DNA of 64,000 nt from Clostridiales bacterium (GCA_003150035.1 QALR01000026.1:124001-188000), one strand, 5' to 3'; positions 50,291 to 59,452 are shown, numbered from the stretch's first letter. The notes: a model not told the origin generated them from the letters alone. A program made the numbers and translations.

Positions 50291-50674
50291 ATGAAAAAAG
50301 TTATATCAGTAGTACTTCTTCTTTCCATATGCCTGTCGTTTGCAGTCAGCGCAGAAGGAAGCCTTAAAACTTATGTTTATAAAAACGGTGATATCGAAAT
50401 TCAAATTCAGCATACAGATTTCACACAGGATGAGCTAGACCGTATCGTCGACTATCTGTTGAACGGAGATTCGGGCGTCACCACCTATAATCTGCTCTGC
50501 ACACTGTTCGGCCATAAAATCGAGGCGGGCATGGCCTCTATCACACATCATCATGTATATGACACCTATCCGTACTGTGAAATCTCCTATTATTATGTCG
50601 AAATGTGTGAGCGCTGCGACTATGAAAATGCAACACTGGAAAGCGTTGAGCGCATTGGCTGCTGCACAGAATAA
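50291..50674 (+). CDS. Small secreted LFGH-CERC protein, paralog A
   Basis: 127 aa. A signal peptide MKKVISVVLLLSICLSFAVS precedes AEG. The mature part carries CTLFGHKIEAG, a histidine-rich ITHHHVYDTYP, and YYYVEMCERCDYEN, then RIGCC. Paralog B downstream shares C-x-LFGH, the Tyr-Tyr-x-Val spacing and CERC-x-Y. One Cys, one His and C-x-x-C could form an external metal site (inference). GAGGT precedes the ATG. Family not recognised. Confidence 0.75.
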   Translation: MKKVISVVLLLSICLSFAVSAEGSLKTYVYKNGDIEIQIQHTDFTQDELDRIVDYLLNGDSGVTTYNLLCTLFGHKIEAGMASITHHHVYDTYPYCEISYYYVEMCERCDYENATLESVERIGCCTE

Positions 50675-50701
50675 AGCAAAAAAGCAATCAGGTAAGATAA
50701 T

Positions 50702-51073
50702 ATGATGAAAAAATTTCTGACAGTAGCTACAGCCGTTTTTCTTTTGACGTTTTTTCTTATAAGCGATAGCGGAAGCATGCGCCTTGCGTCATATCCAACC
50801 GAAAAACCAAGCGATTCCACGTTATCTGATTTTGATAACATTATTTTTCTGGTGGAAAATGAAGTTTCCGTAGAACCCAAAGAAAAACGTCCCGCTTGTC
50901 TTTTATTCGGACATGAGCTCACAGAGGGGGTAGTATGCCTTTCCTCCTATGGAGAATATGCCGTATATCCGGACAACGAAAGCAGCTATTATGTGGTTGC
51001 CTGCTGTGAGCGCTGCGGATATTTTTCCATCGTATGTATCGTATCCAACCGCATCGGAATGTTTCCCAGCTAA
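50702..51073 (+). CDS. Small secreted LFGH-CERC protein, paralog B
   Basis: 123 aa, starting at either of two adjacent ATG codons. A hydrophobic start (KKFLTVATAVFLLTFFLISD) should export or anchor it. The mature part carries CLLFGHELTEGV, YPDNESSYYVVACCERCGYF and NRIG, aligning with paralog A but without its His cluster. It follows paralog A by 27 nt, so the four-gene set (sigma, anti-sigma, A, B) looks like one operon closed by the terminator at 51105. Confidence 0.72.
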   Translation: MMKKFLTVATAVFLLTFFLISDSGSMRLASYPTEKPSDSTLSDFDNIIFLVENEVSVEPKEKRPACLLFGHELTEGVVCLSSYGEYAVYPDNESSYYVVACCERCGYFSIVCIVSNRIGMFPS

Positions 51074-51104
51074 CCACATAACGATAAAACGCCCCTTCTC
51101 ATCC

Positions 51105-51177
51105 TCCGCTCGGAATCGAATCCGCAGTTGTTATCGGTAGCACCGATCCGCACTGCGCTTTCCGAGCGGATTTTTTT
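51105..51177 (+). terminator. Long branched terminator after the sigma operon
   Basis: tccgctcggaa (51105-51115) pairs with ttccgagcgga (51160-51170), followed by seven T. Inside, gcagt/actgc and atcggt/accgat stack further. Confidence 0.8.
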
Positions 51178-51307
51178 GAACAGCAGATAAAAAGGAAAAT
51201 CGGAAAAGAGGCCGTACCTTATTTGCCTGATATGCGCATGAACGCATTTTTCTCCTCCGTCTCACCTATGGTCCGATTCGTCTCATCGGATTTACCTCAA
51301 GAGATTA

Positions 51308-51336
51308 TTGACAAAAAATCAATTTCCATATATAAT
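51308..51336 (+). promoter_or_regulatory. Perfect consensus promoter of the transketolase operon
   Basis: TTGACA, 17-nt spacer, TATAAT; about 90-nt leader to the ATG at 51427 without an obvious riboswitch. Confidence 0.92.
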
Positions 51337-51426
51337 CAGATAAGATGGAGATGGCATTGGACCCTATCCGCTGAAATCTCGACGAGAGATAACAGCAGCT
51401 ATAAGATATCACAGGAGGAAATTTTC

Positions 51427-52254
51427 ATGGAACAAGCAAAACTCGCCTTGCTGACGGAGAAGGCACGGGAAATTCGTCTCGGTGCCGTAGAAGCCGTTTA
51501 CAGTGCCGCTTCCGGACATCCGGGCGGTTCTCTTTCGATTGCAGACATTCTTTCCTATCTTTATTTTGCCGAAATGAACGTGGATCCGAAAAATCCCAAA
51601 AAAGCGGATCGTGACAGACTCGTTCTTTCCAAAGGTCACACCGCGCCCGCGCTTTATGCAGCGCTTGCCGCCCGCGGATATTTTGATAAAAAGCTTCTTT
51701 CTACTTTTCGTCAAGCGGACAGTATTCTGCAAGGGCACCCCGATATGAAGCATACTCCGGGGGTCGATATGACGACCGGCTCTCTCGGACTCGGATTCTC
51801 AGCGGCAAACGGTATGGCGCTTTCCGCCAAAATCACAGGAGACGCCTATCGCGTCTATACAATTCTTGGTGACGGAGAGACAGAAGAAGGGCAAGTGTGG
51901 GAAGCCGCCATGTTCGGCGCACATTATAAGCTCGACAATCTCATGGCCTTCATCGATTTTAACGGTCTTCAGATCGACGGGAAGGTAACAGAGGTCATGA
52001 ACCCTACGCCGCTGGATGAAAAATTCGCGGCATTCGGCTGGAACGTGCTTACCATTGACGCCCACGACTTTGACCAAATCGAAGCGGCTTGCCGTGCGGC
52101 GCGGGAATGCAAGGGAAAGCCGACCGCTGTTATTGCGAAGAGCATAAAGGGAAAAGGCGTATCCTATATGGAAAATCAGGTCGGTTGGCATGGCAAAGCA
52201 CCCAACAAGGAACAATATGACGCGGCCGTCGCCGAACTCACCGCTTCGGTATAA
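51427..52254 (+). CDS. Transketolase, N-terminal subunit
   Basis: 275 aa from the ATG at 51427 (AGGAGG upstream). TPP-binding half: AASGHPGGSLSIADILSYLY, RDRLVLSKGHTAPALYAALA, GVDMTTGSLGLGFSAANGMA, ILGDGETEEGQVWEAAMFGA (GDG...). It pairs with the next gene to make the split transketolase that transfers two-carbon units in the non-oxidative pentose phosphate pathway. 15 nt to the next gene. Confidence 0.96.
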   Translation: MEQAKLALLTEKAREIRLGAVEAVYSAASGHPGGSLSIADILSYLYFAEMNVDPKNPKKADRDRLVLSKGHTAPALYAALAARGYFDKKLLSTFRQADSILQGHPDMKHTPGVDMTTGSLGLGFSAANGMALSAKITGDAYRVYTILGDGETEEGQVWEAAMFGAHYKLDNLMAFIDFNGLQIDGKVTEVMNPTPLDEKFAAFGWNVLTIDAHDFDQIEAACRAARECKGKPTAVIAKSIKGKGVSYMENQVGWHGKAPNKEQYDAAVAELTASV

Positions 52255-52269
52255 GGAGGAGAGATTATC

Positions 52270-53211
52270 ATGGCAGATAAAATTGCAACCAGAGAAGCAT
52301 ACGGCAACGCGCTTGCTGAATTCGGCGCAAAATACGATATCGTCGTGCTCGACGCAGACCTTTCCGAAGCGACAAAGACCTGCGTTTTCAAAAAACAATT
52401 CCCCGATCGGTTCTTTGACTGCGGAATCGCGGAAGGCAATATGATGGCGGTGGCGGCGGGAATCGCTGCGACCGGCAAGATCCCCTTCGCTTCAAGCTTT
52501 GCCATGTTTGCGGCAGGACGTGCCTTCGAACAGATCCGCAACGCCATCGGTTACCCGCATCTCAATGTCAAGATCGGCGCCACACATGCCGGCATTTCCG
52601 TCGGCGAGGACGGCGCCACACATCAGTGCAACGAGGACATTGCCCTCATGCGCACGATCCCCGGCATGACCGTCATCAGCCCGGCAGACGGCACGGAGGC
52701 GAGAGCCGCCGTTGAAGCTGCGATTCTGCATGACGGACCGGTTTATCTGCGGTTTGGCCGATACGCAGTGCCCTACCTTTACGATGAAAGCACTTACCGT
52801 TTTGAGCTCGGACGCGGCATCAAGCTCACCGAAGGAACGGATGTCACCCTTGTCGCAACCGGACTTATGGTTCACCTCGCCTTGGAAGCGAGAGAGCTTC
52901 TGCGCGCTGACGGCATTTCGGCGGAGGTTATCAACATCCACACAATAAAGCCTCTTGACACGGAGCTTCTCGCGGCGTCCGCCGCAAAAACGGGGGCTGT
53001 CGTTACAGCGGAAGAGCACAACATCATCGGCGGACTCGGCGGCGCCGTCTGCGAGGCGCTCGCGGGCGTGTGTCCGGTACCAGTGCTGCGCGTCGGCGTG
53101 GAAGATACCTACGGCAGGTCCGGCAAGGTGCCGGCGCTGCTTGAGCTCTACGGGCTGACCGCATCCCACATAGCGGCAAAGGCAAAGGCAGCCGTCGCCA
53201 TGAAAAAATAA
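52270..53211 (+). CDS. Transketolase, C-terminal subunit
   Basis: 313 aa. Pyrimidine-binding and C-terminal domains: FPDRFFDCGIAEGNMMAVAA, THAGISVGEDGATHQCNEDI, TVISPADGTEARAAVEAAIL, TAEEHNIIGGLGGAVCEALA. Catalytic Glu lies in the first segment (GIAEGN). GGAGGAG precedes the ATG. Ended by the terminator at 53223. Confidence 0.96.
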   Translation: MADKIATREAYGNALAEFGAKYDIVVLDADLSEATKTCVFKKQFPDRFFDCGIAEGNMMAVAAGIAATGKIPFASSFAMFAAGRAFEQIRNAIGYPHLNVKIGATHAGISVGEDGATHQCNEDIALMRTIPGMTVISPADGTEARAAVEAAILHDGPVYLRFGRYAVPYLYDESTYRFELGRGIKLTEGTDVTLVATGLMVHLALEARELLRADGISAEVINIHTIKPLDTELLAASAAKTGAVVTAEEHNIIGGLGGAVCEALAGVCPVPVLRVGVEDTYGRSGKVPALLELYGLTASHIAAKAKAAVAMKK

Positions 53212-53222
53212 CACCGCAAAGC

Positions 53223-53258
53223 ATCACTCCCGCAGCCCAGGCTTCGGGAGTGATTTTG
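53223..53258 (+). terminator. Terminator of the transketolase operon
   Basis: 10-bp stem atcactcccg/cgggagtgat, 12-nt loop, short T-rich tail. Confidence 0.75.
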
Positions 53259-53309
53259 TAAGATTCCGGCCATAATAAGTACGATATGCCGGAGAAAGGA
53301 GGAAAGTGC

Positions 53310-55511
53310 TTGAATATTCTAATGGTCACAATGGGAATGAATATCGGCGGCGCCGAAACGCATATTGTCGAGCTGGCAGCGGCGCTTGTCGCAAACGGAA
53401 ATCGTGTGACCGTCGCCTCTGCAGGAGGCGTATACGAGGCAGCGCTTTCCCGGAACGGTGTCCCGCATGTTACCTTACCGCTTGACAAAAAATCGCCCGG
53501 CGCGCTCCTTGCCGCCCGACGCGGTCTTGCCGCGCTTCTCAGAAAAGAGAATTTCGACATCGTCCATGCTCACGCGAGAATTCCCGCTTTTGTCTGCGGT
53601 TCTTTGCAAAAAAAATTCGGATTTCGTTTTGTGACGACATGCCACGGCGTTTTCCGACTCAGCCCCATCCTGAAACGCCTTTCCGACTGGGGAGAATACA
53701 CCTTTGTTGTAAGCGACGACATCCGGCAATATCTGCTTCAAAATTATGACCTGAATCCCGCACATATCATCTCCACCGTCAACGGCATCAACACGGAGGT
53801 CTTTTCGCCCTTGCACGATGGCAGTGCAATGCGGAAAACATTCCCCGGCGCGGAACGGCCTACCCTTCTTCATGTCAGCCGTCTGGAAAGGGAAAGCTCC
53901 GTTTGTGCCGAGGCGCTGCTGGAAGCCGTGCAAATCCTTGGAGGAAAAGTCCGGCTCATCATCGTCGGGGACGGCGCTTATGCCGGTGTTCTCAGGCAGA
54001 AAGCGGAGCAAGTCAACGATAACCTTGGAGAAGGAACCGCCAACCTTGTCGGCGCAAAAACCAATGTCGTCGATTATATTGCCGCCTGCGACATATTTGT
54101 CGGCCCCTCACGCGCGGCAATGGAGGCCATGTCCTGCGCTAAGCCAACTATCATTTCCGGCTCCGAAGGGCACGGCGGCATTTTTAGCTCATCCATTGAG
54201 GCCGCCGCATTGGCCAGTAATTTCTGCTTTCGCGGCGCAGGTCTTCCAACACCGGAACGCCTTGCGCACGAGATCGAGATATTACTCTCCTATGGAGAAG
54301 AAGAGAAAAAAAGGGTAGGCATCGAGGGGCGCGAATGTATCCTGCGGCATTACTCCGTGGAAAAGATGGTTTCCTCTTACCTTTCCGTGTATGAGAAAAT
54401 TACCGCATATAAAACAGATGTCCCTTCTGATGTCGTTATTTGCGGTTATTATGGTTATGGAAACGCTGGAGACGATTCCCTGCTTTCCCGCATCGTAGAT
54501 GGAATCCGACGAATCCGTCCTTCTATTGGTATCTGCGTTATGTCGGCTCATCCGAAAAAGACACGCCGATTTTATCTTGTGGATGCGGTAAATCGCTTTC
54601 GTCTGTTTGCCATACGCCGGAAACTGAAAGAAGCGAAACTGTTTTTGTTCGGTGGTGGAAATCTTTTGCAGGACAAAACCAGCACGCATTCCCTTCTCTA
54701 TTACACAAAAATGCTTCATGAAGCAGACCGGTGCAAAACTCCCATCATGGTTTTTGCCAACGGCATCGGCCCGCTCTCCGCCACAAAAAACATTTATCGG
54801 GTAAAGGAAGCCTTGTCGCTTGCAGAAAGCATTTCCCTTCGGGACGGATATTCATTCGATTTTACAAAACAACTTCTCCCGGAAAAAAATATCCGTCTGA
54901 CTTTCGATCCCGCTATTCAAATCCACCCTGTTTCTATCCCCCTGCCAGAAAAGCCTTATTTTATCATTTTCCCGAAGAAAAACGCGCCGGATGCAGCTGA
55001 TAAGCTTATCTATCTCACAGGGAGCCTTCAAAGCAGGCAATCCCTCACCCCATATCTCATCTCCCTCTATGACGAAGAGGATCTGGAATATTGCCGCCGT
55101 TTATCGGAAAGGACAGGAGCAGTGCTGCTCCGTCCGCACTCGGATGTGGAAATCGTCTCTTTGCTTGCCGGAGCAGAGCTTGCTGTCTCCTCCCGGCTGC
55201 ACGGGCTGATTTATGCAACTGCGGCGGTATGCCCCATGATGAGCTTCTCCGATGACGGAAAACTCGCCTCCTATCTCGATTATATAGGGTTCGGCAGACA
55301 TGCCGCCATTCCTTGCACAACAGATATTTATACGGATGCCGAATATCTGCTTATGGCGGCAGAGAGAATTCTTCTTTATCGGGATAAAATCCGCACGGCG
55401 TTGCGTGGAGGTCTTCCGATGTGGCAAACCCTTGCGGAATATGAATTTTCGGAAGCAGTAAGACTCATACAAGAAGCGCCTGCGCACCAAAAAAATCAAA
55501 AAAAGGAATAA
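53310..55511 (+). CDS. Fused GT4 glycosyltransferase and CsaB-type polysaccharide pyruvyltransferase
   Basis: 733 aa from TTG 53310, which has AGGAGG 7 nt upstream. Residues ~1-365 are a GT-B glycosyltransferase: MVTMGMNIGGAETHIVELAA, DIVHAHARIPAFVCGS, TLLHVSRLERESS, CDIFVGPSRAAMEAMSCAKP. Residues ~370-720 resemble CsaB: VVICGYYGYGNAGDDSLLSR, LFLFGGGNLLQDKTSTHSLL, PIMVFANGIGPLSA, SSRLHGLIYATAA (late His). Sugar transfer and ketal-pyruvate addition to a cell-wall polymer could thus be coupled; pyruvylated polymers anchor SLH-domain surface proteins in Firmicutes. Cytosolic. Four nt before the YfbR-like gene. Confidence 0.9.
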   Translation: MNILMVTMGMNIGGAETHIVELAAALVANGNRVTVASAGGVYEAALSRNGVPHVTLPLDKKSPGALLAARRGLAALLRKENFDIVHAHARIPAFVCGSLQKKFGFRFVTTCHGVFRLSPILKRLSDWGEYTFVVSDDIRQYLLQNYDLNPAHIISTVNGINTEVFSPLHDGSAMRKTFPGAERPTLLHVSRLERESSVCAEALLEAVQILGGKVRLIIVGDGAYAGVLRQKAEQVNDNLGEGTANLVGAKTNVVDYIAACDIFVGPSRAAMEAMSCAKPTIISGSEGHGGIFSSSIEAAALASNFCFRGAGLPTPERLAHEIEILLSYGEEEKKRVGIEGRECILRHYSVEKMVSSYLSVYEKITAYKTDVPSDVVICGYYGYGNAGDDSLLSRIVDGIRRIRPSIGICVMSAHPKKTRRFYLVDAVNRFRLFAIRRKLKEAKLFLFGGGNLLQDKTSTHSLLYYTKMLHEADRCKTPIMVFANGIGPLSATKNIYRVKEALSLAESISLRDGYSFDFTKQLLPEKNIRLTFDPAIQIHPVSIPLPEKPYFIIFPKKNAPDAADKLIYLTGSLQSRQSLTPYLISLYDEEDLEYCRRLSERTGAVLLRPHSDVEIVSLLAGAELAVSSRLHGLIYATAAVCPMMSFSDDGKLASYLDYIGFGRHAAIPCTTDIYTDAEYLLMAAERILLYRDKIRTALRGGLPMWQTLAEYEFSEAVRLIQEAPAHQKNQKKE

Positions 55512-55515
55512 GTCT

Positions 55516-56115
55516 ATGTTTGAAATTTATGCTTATGTAGAAAGAATGAAATACATCAAACGTTGGGCACTCATGCGTTCCCTGCGCGAGGAAAACGACA
55601 TGGAGCATTCGTTTCAGGTCGCCTATGTGGCGCATGCGCTTGCCGTGATTCGCAATGAATATTTCGGAGGAAGTGCCGATATCGGAAGAGTATTGGAAAT
55701 CGCACTTTACCATGACTTGTCGGAAACGATTACCGGCGATATGCCTACTCCAGTCAAGCATATTCATCCCGAAATGCGCGCACTTTACGGAGGGCTGGAA
55801 GAGAAGGCAAAAGAACGTCTGCTTGCCACTCTTCCTTCCGCCATGCAGAAAAACTACCGCTCTTTTATCGACCCTGATACGACATGCCCTGAGTATAAAA
55901 TCGTAAAAGCTGCCGATAAGCTCAGCGCTTATCTAAAATGTATCGAAGAAACCAAAAGCGGCAATACGGAATTCCGGCGCGCCATGGAAGGAAAACGGGC
56001 CGAGCTTGACGCCTGCGGCATGGAGGAAGTATGCTTTTTCATGGAAAAAATCGTGCCGGTCTATCTGCTCACATTGGATGAGCTCGATATCACAGCAGAA
56101 TCTTTTGAAAAATAA
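55516..56115 (+). CDS. HD-domain 5'-deoxynucleotidase (YfbR-like)
   Basis: 199 aa. HD-type metal site: ENDMEHSFQVAYVAHALAVI (His), IALYHDLSETITGDMPTPVK (H-D), KIVKAADKLSAYLKCIEETK (Asp). The start MFEIYAYVERMKYIKRWALM is the YfbR opening. It hydrolyses dNMPs, releasing deoxynucleosides. AAAGGA precedes the ATG, with four nucleotides from the previous stop, so it is the last gene of that transcript. Confidence 0.92.
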   Translation: MFEIYAYVERMKYIKRWALMRSLREENDMEHSFQVAYVAHALAVIRNEYFGGSADIGRVLEIALYHDLSETITGDMPTPVKHIHPEMRALYGGLEEKAKERLLATLPSAMQKNYRSFIDPDTTCPEYKIVKAADKLSAYLKCIEETKSGNTEFRRAMEGKRAELDACGMEEVCFFMEKIVPVYLLTLDELDITAESFEK

Positions 56116-56121
56116 CAATAG

Positions 56122-56148
56122 GAAAAAGCGGGATATCCGCTTTTTCTG
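56122..56148 (+). terminator. Terminator after the YfbR-like gene
   Basis: gaaaaagcgg/ccgctttttc around a 5-nt loop, then T-rich. Confidence 0.75.
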
Positions 56149-56258
56149 TTTTGTATGAGGAAAGCCATCTTTCATTGTCCAAAACGGCATCGCCCGCATA
56201 TGATAGGGTAGGATGTATAGCATCCGAATGACAGCATGAAAGGAAGCAACTGAAATAT

Positions 56259-57122
56259 ATGGCAACTCAAATCACCAATCAAGCAAACATTGCCTACAAT
56301 TACGGAAATGCATCCGGCGTCGCGGTATCCAATATCGCAACGACAACACTCGTGGATCCGATCTCGGCAGACAAGAAATCCGTTAGCAGTACCTATCGGC
56401 TGGGAGAAACCGTCACATACGTGATCTCCGTTCAAAATAACGGGAACACACCGCTTACGGGCATCACAGCGACGGATAATCTCGGCTCCTATACGACGGG
56501 GGCTTACACAACGGTGACACCCCTAACCTATGCAAACAATGCCAGCCTTTATATCGGAGGCGTCTATGCCGGTCCCATTGCCGGAGTCACAGATGCCAAC
56601 AGTGTGACATTCACCATTCCAACACTCGCAGCGGGTGCCAATGCATTGATCATTTTCAATGCCACCGTTAACAATTTTGCTCCGCTCGCCGGAGGATCAA
56701 CGATTGTGAATACGGTTATGATTTCCGGAACCGGTATATCGACACCGGTTATGGCATATAGCACAATTCTTGTTGAAAACTACGCAAATCTCTCCATTTT
56801 GAAGGAAATGAGTCCCAATCCGATCGCTGACGGCGACACGATTACCTATACCTTCACCATCCACAACTATGGCAATACACCGGCGACAGACGTTGTTCTG
56901 ACCGACAGGTTTGATCCAGAACCGTCCTCCATCACTGTTATGGCAGACGGACAGGTCATTCCGTCCTCCAACTACATGTATACAGACGGTCTGCTGACGC
57001 TCCCTAGCGGCACGGGATATTCACTTACCGTTCCGGCGGCGAGCATATCGCAGAATCCAACAACGGGCGCCGTTACGGTATCTCCCGGTACGCTTGTCAT
57101 TACGGTAAGCGGAACCATTTAA
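56259..57122 (+). CDS. DUF11-repeat protein without signal peptide
   Basis: 287 aa. Two DUF11-type beta-sandwich units: KSVSSTYRLGETVTYVISVQ, NNGNTPLTGITATDNLG, then LKEMSPNPIADGDTITYTFT, IHNYGNTPATDVVLTDRFDP. The start MATQITNQANIAYNYGNASG has no hydrophobic segment and no sorting motif follows. Such short, leaderless DUF11 proteins occur in spore formers and may be spore-coat or self-assembling proteins (inference). AAAGGAAG lies 12 nt before the ATG, a long spacing. Confidence 0.8.
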   Translation: MATQITNQANIAYNYGNASGVAVSNIATTTLVDPISADKKSVSSTYRLGETVTYVISVQNNGNTPLTGITATDNLGSYTTGAYTTVTPLTYANNASLYIGGVYAGPIAGVTDANSVTFTIPTLAAGANALIIFNATVNNFAPLAGGSTIVNTVMISGTGISTPVMAYSTILVENYANLSILKEMSPNPIADGDTITYTFTIHNYGNTPATDVVLTDRFDPEPSSITVMADGQVIPSSNYMYTDGLLTLPSGTGYSLTVPAASISQNPTTGAVTVSPGTLVITVSGTI

Positions 57123-57170
57123 ATCTGTCACCTGAATTTATCCAACATTCCCGAATGGGTGGAATCCATG

Positions 57171-57211
57171 AAAACGGAATCGCATCTGGTTTTCAGATGC
57201 GATTCCGTTTT
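57171..57211. terminator. Bidirectional terminator
   Basis: 18-bp perfect stem aaaacggaatcgcatctg/cagatgcgattccgtttt, 5-nt loop; lies between the DUF11 gene and the convergent permease. Confidence 0.9.
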
Positions 57212-57244
57212 TTATATGATGTAAAAAATAACCCGCTATAGGTA

Positions 57245-58669
57245 CTACTGTGAATCAGAGTTGTCTTTCTCAGCGTTGCTTGCATCAGATGTATCCGCTG
57301 ACGAACCCTCTCCCTCTAGTTTTTTGTTTCTGCTACACATGATGTTGACAAGGATACCGAGGATAAGCGCGGTGGCGATGCTCGTTATCGTGATCTTACC
57401 GAAGGTAAGAGCAAGTCCGCCAATGCCAAGAACCAAGATAGTCGATACCACAAATAGGTTGCGGTTGTCGCCAAGATCCACCTTCTGAATCATTTTCAAA
57501 CCGGACACCGCGATAAAGCCGTATAGCGCGACGCAGACACCCCCCATAACACAGGACGGAATCGAATTAACGAATGCGACAAACGGAGAGAGGAAGGATA
57601 TAAGAATCGCACCGATTGCCGCAGCGATAATGGTCAGCACGGAAGCGTTTCCGGTAATAGCAACGCATCCGACCGATTCCCCATAGGTCGTATTGGGACA
57701 GCCCCCGAAAAAGCCTCCTACCATGGAGCCGACACCGTCGCCAAGCAGGGTGCGGGAAAGTCCGGGATCCTCAAGCAGATCTCTCTCTATAATGGAGGAA
57801 ATGTTTTTATGGTCTGCAATATGCTCTGCAAATACGACAAACGCGACCGGAACATAGGCAATGGCAATGGAGGCAATATAGCTTCCGGAAAGCTCGCCGA
57901 ACGCGCCATAAGCGGAAAAGAATGTGAACTCCGGCACCTGCAAAAATGTGGAAAATGTGACGCTTCCGTCTTTCAGAAGCGAGCTGAATACACTAAAATC
58001 CACGACCTTGAGTGCATCGATATCCGCCGCAATCCCGATTACCGTAAAGACAGTAGCGACTGCGTAACCCGCGAGAATACCCATAATAAATGGGATGAGC
58101 TTCATCATTTTTTTACCGTATACCGAGCAAAGAATGGTGACAAAAAGCGTGACCACCCCGCAGAAAACGGCAATCAGAGTATTCCCGCCCGCATTGGCTT
58201 TCTGGATATCACTCACCGCATTTCCCGCAAGAGAAAGCCCGATGATGGAAACCGTGGGACCGATGACGACCGCCGGCATCAGGCGGTTGATCCATTTTAC
58301 GCCGACAATTTTCACAACGATGGCGATGGCAACATAGACAAGACCCGCGAAAATCGCTCCGATAATCAGTCCGAGATACCCAAGAGACATAGAGCTAGCT
58401 CCGGTAAACGCTGCCGCCATTGAGCCGAGAAAAGCGAAAGACGAGCCAAGAAATACCGGGCTTTTCGCTTTTGTGAACAGCACATACACCAAGGTGCCGG
58501 CGCCCGCGCCGAGCAGCGCCGCGGCGGGACTCATGTTGCTTCCGGTTTCATTATTTGTGATAACCGGAACGACAAGAGTGGCAGCCATGATAGCAAGCAG
58601 CTGCTGAATAGCAAATACGATAAGCCTTCCGAGTTTTGGCTTGTCCTTTACGTCATAGACAAGTTTCAT
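57245..58669 (-). CDS. Uracil/xanthine permease (NCS2, UraA-like)
   Basis: 474 aa with ~14 TM segments. NCS2 markers: QQLLAIMAATLVVPVITNNE at the N-terminus, FAEHIADHKNISSIIERDLL (substrate-side Glu/His region), GDGVGSMVGGFFGGCPNTTY then GESVGCVAITG (the TM8-10 signature). Uracil is the likely substrate, since the gene follows pyrR by 27 nt in the same leader-controlled transcript. The C-terminal tail is acidic and serine-rich. Confidence 0.93.
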   Translation of the reverse strand: MKLVYDVKDKPKLGRLIVFAIQQLLAIMAATLVVPVITNNETGSNMSPAAALLGAGAGTLVYVLFTKAKSPVFLGSSFAFLGSMAAAFTGASSMSLGYLGLIIGAIFAGLVYVAIAIVVKIVGVKWINRLMPAVVIGPTVSIIGLSLAGNAVSDIQKANAGGNTLIAVFCGVVTLFVTILCSVYGKKMMKLIPFIMGILAGYAVATVFTVIGIAADIDALKVVDFSVFSSLLKDGSVTFSTFLQVPEFTFFSAYGAFGELSGSYIASIAIAYVPVAFVVFAEHIADHKNISSIIERDLLEDPGLSRTLLGDGVGSMVGGFFGGCPNTTYGESVGCVAITGNASVLTIIAAAIGAILISFLSPFVAFVNSIPSCVMGGVCVALYGFIAVSGLKMIQKVDLGDNRNLFVVSTILVLGIGGLALTFGKITITSIATALILGILVNIMCSRNKKLEGEGSSADTSDASNAEKDNSDSQ

Positions 58670-58696
58670 ATTGATTTTCCTCCGTAAAATTTTATA

Positions 58697-59257
58697 TCAA
58701 ATGCTGTCGCATTCAACATTCAAGGTTTCATATAGATCGACGGCAAGCTCATCGTCACATGGTGAGATTAGAACGCGCACCACCTCGTTTTTCGCCGTCG
58801 GAATATTTTTCCCGACAAAATCCGCGCGGATCGGCAGCTCTCTGTGCCCGCGGTCGATAAGAACCGCCAGATACACCCGGGCGGGGCGGCCAAGCTTCAT
58901 CACCGCCTCCAGTGCACACCGCGCTGTCCTTGCCGTATAGATGACGTCATCCACAAGAATGAGCACCTTGTCCTTTACAGAAAAAGGGACATCGGTATCG
59001 CCAATCTGCGCTTCCTCCGCAATATCCGTCAAATCATCCCGGTAAAGCGTAATATCCAGCATACCGACAGGAGGAGAAAAGCCTTCGATGGCCTGAATCT
59101 TTTCCTGTAGCTTATAGGCAAGCGGAACGCCGCGCGTTTTTATCCCAATCAGGCAAAGACCCTCTACCCCATGGTTTTTTTCGACGATTTGATGGGCAAT
59201 ACGTGTCAGCGCGCGTTCTACCTCGTCGTCATGCATCAGCCTCGTTTTCCATTTCAT
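58697..59257 (-). CDS. pyrR: PyrR: pyrimidine regulator / uracil phosphoribosyltransferase
   Basis: 186 aa from the ATG at 59257 (AGGGGG upstream). PRPP motif VLILVDDVIYTARTARCALE, opening LMHDDEVERALTRIAHQIVE, LCLIGIKTRGVPLAYKLQEK, and the end FVGKNIPTAKNEVVRVLISP are diagnostic. It binds pyr mRNA with UMP and causes termination. The ~190-nt leader contains a terminator (59293-59324), fitting autoregulation together with the uracil permease. Confidence 0.95.
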   Translation of the reverse strand: MKWKTRLMHDDEVERALTRIAHQIVEKNHGVEGLCLIGIKTRGVPLAYKLQEKIQAIEGFSPPVGMLDITLYRDDLTDIAEEAQIGDTDVPFSVKDKVLILVDDVIYTARTARCALEAVMKLGRPARVYLAVLIDRGHRELPIRADFVGKNIPTAKNEVVRVLISPCDDELAVDLYETLNVECDSI

Positions 59258-59292
59258 ATCAAGCGCCCCCTTGCAGAGCCGGAACAACACAA

Positions 59293-59367
59293 TAAAAAAG
59301 GCTTTCTGCCTGAACAGAAAGCCTCTGATTTTGATCGTTCATCTCCAAAAAACCCGGAATCAAAATC
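59293..59367 (-). promoter_or_regulatory. Attenuator-type leader of pyrR
   Basis: Transcribed from 59453. A terminator hairpin aggctttctg/cagaaagcct with six T (59294-59324) precedes pyrR; just 5' of it a second stem pairs gattttgat (59327-59335) with atcaaaatc (59359-59367). I did not find the exact PyrR consensus ARUCCNGNGAGGYU, so pyrimidine attenuation is inferred from position and structure. Confidence 0.6.
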
Positions 59368-59452
59368 TTGACGGCAGCGCTGTACCGACTTAAAAATTTT
59401 ATTCTATCCGTATAAGATGCCTTGAATGGGAAGATCCTTTTCTACCCCGAAT

